From an uncultured Lachnobacterium sp. (GTDB lineage Bacteria; Bacillota; Clostridia; Lachnospirales; Lachnospiraceae): a DNA stretch of 12,122 bases. The first letter of the stretch is position 1; each line of letters begins with the position of its first letter. Made by a program: the position numbers and the translations under genes. The notes below the pieces were generated by a model, which worked only from the letters and a program-made list of their open reading frames with translations, was not told where the DNA came from and did no database searches. The stretch covers positions 1 to 12,122 of the forward strand of contig URLU01000052.1 in assembly GCA_900548765.1 (NCBI GenBank), read 5' to 3'. Of the stretch, positions 6,941 to 12,122 are shown one piece after another.

Positions 6941-7061
6941 TATATAGCGCATAAATGTATGCCCATAAAAGTAAGAATATAAAAGAATGCATAAGGAAAT
7001 ATATAAATAGTATACAGTCTTGGGGGAGACGTATAAATAAGCATTACAAATGGAGGACAAT

Positions 7062-8561
7062 ATGACAGACAAATCAAAGGTGATTTTTGGAAACAAAATC
7101 AGTACAAAGGCTTACAATAAGTCTGTAAAATCAAAGAAAAAGTACATAAAGAAATTCGGTGACGACTCCAATGCAGACTATCCTATACGGATAGAGAAGA
7201 ACCCATATATCGGTGATTCTCTTGGTGTAAACAACATTCTGGTTGGTGATTTAAAGAAGAATGCCCATTATGATGAAAGCAGACATGCTGAGGCACTTGA
7301 GTTTGACACAGAAAAGGGCATCATAGTAGGAAATATCCGAATGGGCTTTGGTCATTACCGTATCTCAATGGCTATGGCGTCAGCAGCCAGGTCAATGGGG
7401 TACACACCATACTGGATGGACTTAAATTCATATGGCGAGACCACCTGTACCAAGGTAATCGGAGCACAAAATGACCTCTATTCCTTTGGCTCAAGACTTT
7501 CAAAGAATGCGTTATTCAACAAATTTGTATGGGAGCCAATGAATTATGAGGGCTTCAGAGCCCTGACCTACAATTCCTCTGACCAGAAAAATGCAGAGCT
7601 TATGGCTCCTGTATATAGAAATGTGCCAAAGGACATCCCGGTTATCGGAACTCATGTATGGCCTGCCCAGGCGGCAATACATGCCGGCATGAAGTATGTA
7701 GTTAACGCAATTCCTGACAACTGGCCAATGGCACTCCATTTATCAGAGGGATCAGTACACACAATCCAGTGTCACAATGCTTATATGGGCTACAGAATCC
7801 TAAACGGCATGAACAAGGATAAGGTATGTAAGCCTATGCCAAAGGATTCACTGGTTTACACAGGACACTATATCGACCATGAGCTTGTCAGCAATATCGA
7901 GGCAGACTGCGCAGCCCGTATCAGGAGAAAAGAGTCTGGCAAGCCTATGAGATTCCTCCTTACAATCGGAGGAGCAGGAGCCCAGAAGGAAATTTTTGCA
8001 GCCATTATCAAGTATCTGCTTCCATTTATCCAGGAGAACAAGGCTGCTCTCTATGTGAATGTGGGAGACTACAAGAATGTGTGGGATGCACTTCTTACTG
8101 AGATACCAGAGATGAAGGCTGTATCTGCAGAGCATTTTGACAACTGGAAGGACACAGAAGAGTTCTCAGCCAATGCCCTGAATGAAGACTATGAGGTTAC
8201 AGGAATCCATGGCTTCTGGCACAAGAATATATTTGAGGCTGTATATTGTACAAACCTTCTTATGAGAAGTGCAGATGTACTTGTCACAAAGCCAAGTGAG
8301 TTAGCCTTCTATCCGGTTCCAAAGCTTTTCATCAAGCGAGTTGGAAAACATGAGATGTGGGGAGCAATCCATTCAGCAGAGGTGGGAGATGGTACTCTTG
8401 AGTGTCGGGATATTCCACACACAATCCAGATGGTGGATATATTCTTAAATACAGATTTAATAAATGAGATGTGTGAATCTATAATCCAGAACAAGTCCAC
8501 AGGATTATATGATGGGGCATACAAGGTTGTTGAGCTTGCAATGGGACTTAAGAATAAATAA
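7062..8561 (+). CDS. GT-B-fold glycosyltransferase-like protein (MurG/MGDG-synthase-like), role unknown
   Basis: A 499-residue soluble protein without signal peptide or membrane segment. Motifs resemble the GT28/GT1 superfamily: an N-terminal GNIRMGFGHYRIS (about 90-102), which recalls the glycine/His loop of MGDG synthases; a mid-protein LTIGGAGAQKE (about 300-310), like the GGS-GAQ loop that opens the nucleotide-sugar domain; and SADVLVTKPSELAFYPVP (about 403-420) followed by GKHE, like the donor-binding end of these enzymes. The first 85 residues are lysine-rich and match nothing I know. ATG 7062 is chosen because GGAGG at 7052-7056 sits 5 nt upstream; an ATG at 7050 overlaps that site. 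The gene lies in a galactoside operon after a 121-nt gap (6941-7061) in which I see no convincing promoter or terminator. It might transfer sugar from UDP-sugar to a lipid or glycan, or have lost that activity. The fold call is fair; the function is unknown. Confidence 0.7.
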   Translation: MTDKSKVIFGNKISTKAYNKSVKSKKKYIKKFGDDSNADYPIRIEKNPYIGDSLGVNNILVGDLKKNAHYDESRHAEALEFDTEKGIIVGNIRMGFGHYRISMAMASAARSMGYTPYWMDLNSYGETTCTKVIGAQNDLYSFGSRLSKNALFNKFVWEPMNYEGFRALTYNSSDQKNAELMAPVYRNVPKDIPVIGTHVWPAQAAIHAGMKYVVNAIPDNWPMALHLSEGSVHTIQCHNAYMGYRILNGMNKDKVCKPMPKDSLVYTGHYIDHELVSNIEADCAARIRRKESGKPMRFLLTIGGAGAQKEIFAAIIKYLLPFIQENKAALYVNVGDYKNVWDALLTEIPEMKAVSAEHFDNWKDTEEFSANALNEDYEVTGIHGFWHKNIFEAVYCTNLLMRSADVLVTKPSELAFYPVPKLFIKRVGKHEMWGAIHSAEVGDGTLECRDIPHTIQMVDIFLNTDLINEMCESIIQNKSTGLYDGAYKVVELAMGLKNK

Positions 8562-8580
8562 TTAAAGAGGAGAGGCAGAA

Positions 8581-9990
8581 ATGGAGAACAAGAAGAATTT
8601 AACAGGTACTGAGCGTTTCGCTTATGGTATCGGAGCAGTAGGAAAAGATATGGTTTATATGCTGTCTGCAAGTTATATCTCGATTTATTTTCTTGATGTA
8701 ATGGGAATCAGTGCGGCAGCAATCGCAGTGCTTTTGCTGGTAGCCAGAGTATTTGACGCATTCAATGACCCAATCATGGGAGTACTGGTAGCCAAGACCA
8801 AGACACGCTGGGGCAAATTCCGTCCATGGTTATTAGTAGGAACAATCACAAACGCAGTTATTTTATACATGATGTTCAGCATCCCACCGACACTTGACGG
8901 TGCAGGACTTGTGGCATATGCATCTGTTACATATATCCTCTGGGGACTTACCTACACAATGATGGATATTCCATACTGGTCAATGATTCCAGCCTTTACC
9001 CAGAGCGGTAAGGAGAGAGAAGGACTTTCAGCTTTTGCCAGATCCTGTGCAGGAGTAGGTTCAGCCCTTATTTCGATTATTACAGTAATGAGTGTTGCAG
9101 CCCTTGGCAGAAAATTCGGCGGTACAACAGACAATGAGATTAATAGAATCGGTTACAGCAAATTCGCACTGATTATTGCAATCCTTTTCGTAGTATTTAT
9201 CACAATCACATGTCTTGTGATTAAGGAAAAATCAACAGTAGATATGAAGAGCGCATCCATAAAGGATATGTTTAAGGCTCTTATCCAGAATGATCAGGCT
9301 ATGACAGTGGTTGTTGCAATCGTAATGATTAACACAGCACTCTATATTACACAGCAGTTAGTATATTTCTTCCTGAAATATGATTTCAGCCCTGCTACAT
9401 ATCAGGCTGATTTTACATTGTTTAACACAGTAGGTGGCGGCTGCCAGATTCTGGCTATGATGCTTTTATTTCCAATCCTTCGTAAAGTGATGGACACAAT
9501 CAGGATTTTCTATACCTGCTTTGGAATGGCTGTTACAGGATATATTTTAATCATCATCATTTCCTATACAGGAACAAGCAATGTAAAATGGTTACTTATT
9601 CCAGCAGCATTAATTATGGCTGCGGTTGGTGTATTAAATGTTATAATAACAGTATTCCTTGCAAATACAGTTGACTATGGTGAGCTTAAGAACCACAGAA
9701 GAGATGAGTCCGTAATATTCTCAATGCAGACCTTCGTAGTAAAGCTTGCATCGGGAATAGCGGGATTCTTATCATCAATGGTACTTTTTGTCTTCAACAT
9801 AAACTCAGACAAGAATGCAGAGGCAGTAGCAATATCAGAGACTTCAAGCCTGGGACTTCGTCTGTCAATGACACTTATACCAATTGTTGTACTTCTTGTA
9901 GGTTTTGTGGTATTTAGAAAGAAATACATATTATCAGACGACAGAATGGATGAGATTACAGCCGAGCTTGCAAAGAGAAAAAATAACTAA
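8581..9990 (+). CDS. GPH-family sugar:cation symporter, melibiose-carrier (MelB) type
   Basis: A 469-residue membrane protein with about 12 hydrophobic segments, the usual size and layout for the glycoside-pentoside-hexuronide family, which imports glycosides with Na+, Li+ or H+. The signature DAFNDPIMG (residues 59-67) followed by RWGKFRPWLL is textbook. Residues matching the MelB cation site are present: Asp59, Asn62, Asp63 and Asp129 (MelB D55, N58, D59, D124). So are positions I recall as sugar contacts in MelB: Lys22 and Asp23 (K18, D19), Trp133 (W128) and Arg154 (R149). The MelB Tyr26 position appears to be Ala. Together with the downstream alpha-galactosidase this favours a galactoside substrate. 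GAGGAGAGG around 8567-8575 is the ribosome binding site. It lies 19 nt after the glycosyltransferase-like gene and 25 nt before the GH36 gene, so all are probably one transcript. Confidence 0.92.
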   Translation: MENKKNLTGTERFAYGIGAVGKDMVYMLSASYISIYFLDVMGISAAAIAVLLLVARVFDAFNDPIMGVLVAKTKTRWGKFRPWLLVGTITNAVILYMMFSIPPTLDGAGLVAYASVTYILWGLTYTMMDIPYWSMIPAFTQSGKEREGLSAFARSCAGVGSALISIITVMSVAALGRKFGGTTDNEINRIGYSKFALIIAILFVVFITITCLVIKEKSTVDMKSASIKDMFKALIQNDQAMTVVVAIVMINTALYITQQLVYFFLKYDFSPATYQADFTLFNTVGGGCQILAMMLLFPILRKVMDTIRIFYTCFGMAVTGYILIIIISYTGTSNVKWLLIPAALIMAAVGVLNVIITVFLANTVDYGELKNHRRDESVIFSMQTFVVKLASGIAGFLSSMVLFVFNINSDKNAEAVAISETSSLGLRLSMTLIPIVVLLVGFVVFRKKYILSDDRMDEITAELAKRKNN

Positions 9991-10015
9991 ACTAATGAAT
10001 TAGGAGTGACAAACT

Positions 10016-12122
10016 ATGATTCGTAAACTTAACAACACATTTGTACTGGACACAGAAAACACAACATATTGCTTCAAGCTGCTGCCAACAGGCCAGCTGG
10101 AGCACCTCTACTATGGAGGAAAAATCGACATAGACAGTGAGGAGGAGGCAGAGGTTCTGGTGGAAAAGCATGCCTTTGCACCGGGAAATACCAATATCTA
10201 TGATCAGGAGCATCCAGAGTATTCCCTGGAGGATATGCGCCTTGAGATGTCATCCTATGGCAAGAGTGATATCAGGGAGCCATTCATAGATATAGAGTTT
10301 GCTGATGGATGTTTAAGCACAGATTTTGTTTATGAATCATCAACTGTGACAGAGGGGAAAAAACCGCTTGCTACAATGCCATCCTCATATGAGGATAATG
10401 GCATTGTGGATGAGCTGACCATAGTACTAAAGGAAAAAGAGTATGGGCTTAAGCTTGAGCTGCACTACAGTGTATTTGAAAACAGGGATGTGATTAGCAG
10501 ATACTCAAAGCTGTTTAACTCAGGTGATTCTGCAATCAATCTTGTGCGTCTTATGAGTAATCAGGTGGATTTTGAGACAAATGAGTACATCCTGACTACC
10601 TTTAACGGCGGCTGGGCGAGAGAAATGAATAGAAATGATTTCACAGTGACAGCAGGTAAGCATGTGAACTATTCTTACACAGGAAGCTCATCCAGCAGAG
10701 CTAACCCATTTGTGATGCTGTCAAAGGAGTCAACCAGTGAGGATTACGGTGACTGCTATGGTTTTAACCTTGTATACAGTGGCAACCACTATGAGGCTGT
10801 GGAGGTAAATACCTTTGGCAAGACCCGTTTTGTACAGGGAATTAATCCACAGAGCTTTAAGTTTACCCTTGAGCCGGGGGATGAGTTTGAGGCACCGGAA
10901 GCTGTCATGACATACTCAGATAATGGCTATAATGGAATGAGCCAGAGGATGCATGAGTTTGTCCGCCAGTGTATCGTGAGAGGAGTCTGGAAGGATAAGG
11001 TTCGTCCGGTTCTCTTAAACAGCTGGGAGGCAGCATATTTTGACATCAACGAGAGCAGGCTCTTAAAGCTTGCAAAGGCTGGAAAAGAAGTAGGAATCGA
11101 GCTTTTTGTAATGGATGATGGCTGGTTTGGTGAAAGAAATGATGATAAAAGCTCTCTGGGTGACTGGTATGTAAATAAAAAGAAGCTTCCAAACGGAGTG
11201 GATGGACTCTGCAAAAAGATAAATGATTTGGGACTGGATTTTGGACTCTGGGTTGAGCCGGAAATGGTAAATGTCAATTCGAACCTCTACAGGCAGCATC
11301 CGGACTGGGTTATGGAAATACCGGGAAAGCATCATACAGAGGGACGAAATCAGAGAATCCTTGATTTTGCCAATCCAGAGGTTGTGGACTATATGACCAG
11401 GCAGATGGCATCAGTATTTTCATCTGCCAATATAAAATACATCAAGTGGGATATGAACAGAATCTTCTCTGACTATCACTCACAGTATCTGTCTGCAGAC
11501 CGTCAGGGTGAGACAGCCCACAGGTACATATTGGGACTTTATAAGATGATGAAGGATTTGACAGAGCAATTTCCAGAAATCCTGTTTGAGGGCTGTGCCG
11601 CAGGAGGCAATCGATTTGATTTGGGAATTTTATCATTTTTCCCACAAATCTGGGCTAGTGATGACACAGATGCGCTTTACAGGGTAAATGGCATGACAGG
11701 TTACAGCTATGGCTATCCAATGTCTACAGTATCAGCCCATGTATCAGCCTGTCCAAACCATCAGACATTGAGGACAACACCTCTTACCACAAGATTCAAT
11801 GTGGCAGCCTTTGGTGTCTGCGGATATGAGTGCAATCTCTGTGATATGAAAAAAGAGGATTTGGAAGAAATAGCCCAGCAGATACAGACCTACAAGAACT
11901 GGAGAGAGACCCTGCAGTTTGGTACATTTTACAGGGGCAGAAATGACAATGTCCATGAGTGGACCTGTGTAAGTAAGGATAAGGAGCGGGCAGTCGGAAT
12001 GATAATGCAGGAGCTGGTACAGCCAAACAGCCAGTTTGAGCAGTACACTCCAAAGGGACTTGATGCAAAGACAAAGTATGATTTCTCCAACAGAGATTTG
12101 AGATACAATATCAAGAATTTTG
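10016..12122 (+). CDS. GH36 alpha-galactosidase (partial, 3' end beyond the window)
   Basis: The frame is open from ATG 10016 (AGGAG at 10002-10006, 9-nt spacer) to the right edge, showing 702 residues; family members of this type have about 720-740, so only the C-terminal tip is missing. It hydrolyses terminal alpha-1,6-linked galactose (melibiose, raffinose and similar) with retention. The N-terminal beta-sandwich spans about 1-330. The TIM barrel opens with LNSWEA (335-339) and MDDGWFGER (366-374). The nucleophile is Asp479 in KWDMNR and the acid/base Asp549 in WASDDTDAL, spaced 70 residues apart as in characterised GH36 enzymes (D478 and D548 in Geobacillus). EGCAAGGNRFD (525-535) is the conserved Cys/Gly substrate loop. 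There is no signal peptide, so it is cytoplasmic and works on sugar brought in by the upstream symporter. Confidence 0.94.
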   Translation, partial: MIRKLNNTFVLDTENTTYCFKLLPTGQLEHLYYGGKIDIDSEEEAEVLVEKHAFAPGNTNIYDQEHPEYSLEDMRLEMSSYGKSDIREPFIDIEFADGCLSTDFVYESSTVTEGKKPLATMPSSYEDNGIVDELTIVLKEKEYGLKLELHYSVFENRDVISRYSKLFNSGDSAINLVRLMSNQVDFETNEYILTTFNGGWAREMNRNDFTVTAGKHVNYSYTGSSSSRANPFVMLSKESTSEDYGDCYGFNLVYSGNHYEAVEVNTFGKTRFVQGINPQSFKFTLEPGDEFEAPEAVMTYSDNGYNGMSQRMHEFVRQCIVRGVWKDKVRPVLLNSWEAAYFDINESRLLKLAKAGKEVGIELFVMDDGWFGERNDDKSSLGDWYVNKKKLPNGVDGLCKKINDLGLDFGLWVEPEMVNVNSNLYRQHPDWVMEIPGKHHTEGRNQRILDFANPEVVDYMTRQMASVFSSANIKYIKWDMNRIFSDYHSQYLSADRQGETAHRYILGLYKMMKDLTEQFPEILFEGCAAGGNRFDLGILSFFPQIWASDDTDALYRVNGMTGYSYGYPMSTVSAHVSACPNHQTLRTTPLTTRFNVAAFGVCGYECNLCDMKKEDLEEIAQQIQTYKNWRETLQFGTFYRGRNDNVHEWTCVSKDKERAVGMIMQELVQPNSQFEQYTPKGLDAKTKYDFSNRDLRYNIKNF

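Noticed and set aside
6941..7061. Possible internal promoter or terminator between the GH2 and glycosyltransferase-like genes
   Set aside because: A TTGAAA at 6921 has no -10 at proper spacing, and the only hairpin (GCATA-AATG-TATGC) is 5 bp with no T-run; nothing convincing.
8309..8671. Minus-strand open frame across the glycosyltransferase-like/symporter junction
   Set aside because: It overlaps two well-supported plus-strand genes, has no ribosome binding site or recognisable domain, and reads as an antisense shadow.
10927..11277. Minus-strand open frames inside the GH36 gene
   Set aside because: The plus strand encodes the catalytic GH36 domain with intact active-site motifs; the antisense frames are low-complexity Ser/Phe/Pro-rich shadows.
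1..12122. CRISPR arrays, tRNA/rRNA genes, insertion sequences or attachment sites
   Set aside because: Read through by eye, I saw no regularly spaced repeats, transposase motifs, terminal inverted repeats or tRNA-like cloverleaf sequences.

Overview
The window looks like chromosome from a gut-type Firmicute of the Lachnospiraceae (Agathobacter/Roseburia-like). This rests on moderately low GC (by eye, not computed), strong AGGAGG-type ribosome binding sites, tightly packed genes, a class B sortase, and glycoside-utilisation genes typical of that family. The placement is an inference; no 16S rRNA or other taxonomic marker is present.

Region 1 (1-2364, + strand) is a run of housekeeping and poorly known genes with gaps of 4 to 29 nt. 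It holds the tail of an unidentified protein, a GreA-type transcription elongation factor, a small acidic protein with a possible sliding-clamp-binding peptide, a membrane-anchored class B sortase, and a 149-residue protein of unknown function. A short hairpin at 2371-2390 holds a Shine-Dalgarno sequence and an ATG. It follows the run directly.

Region 2 (2511-3797, - strand) is a single gene, larC, for the nickel-inserting enzyme of nickel-pincer cofactor synthesis. It has a strongly histidine-rich segment. No other lar gene is in view.

Region 3 (3798-4004) is a divergent control region. It holds a recognisable promoter on each strand and a set of GTTTCCA/TGGAAAC half-sites interleaved with the rightward promoter.

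Region 4 (4005-12122, + strand) is a sugar-utilisation operon: a TetR-family regulator, a cytoplasmic family 2 glycoside hydrolase (probably a beta-galactosidase), a GT-B-fold glycosyltransferase-like protein of unknown role, a melibiose-type GPH cation symporter, and a GH36 alpha-galactosidase that runs off the right edge about 20-40 residues before its expected end. Neither hydrolase has a signal peptide, so the likely scheme is import of a small galactoside by the symporter followed by removal of alpha- and beta-linked galactose inside the cell, with the TetR protein controlling the operon and itself. The odd member is the glycosyltransferase-like protein. Its motifs resemble the MurG/monogalactosyldiacylglycerol synthase superfamily, which is unexpected in a catabolic operon. 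It is the best candidate here for undescribed biology.
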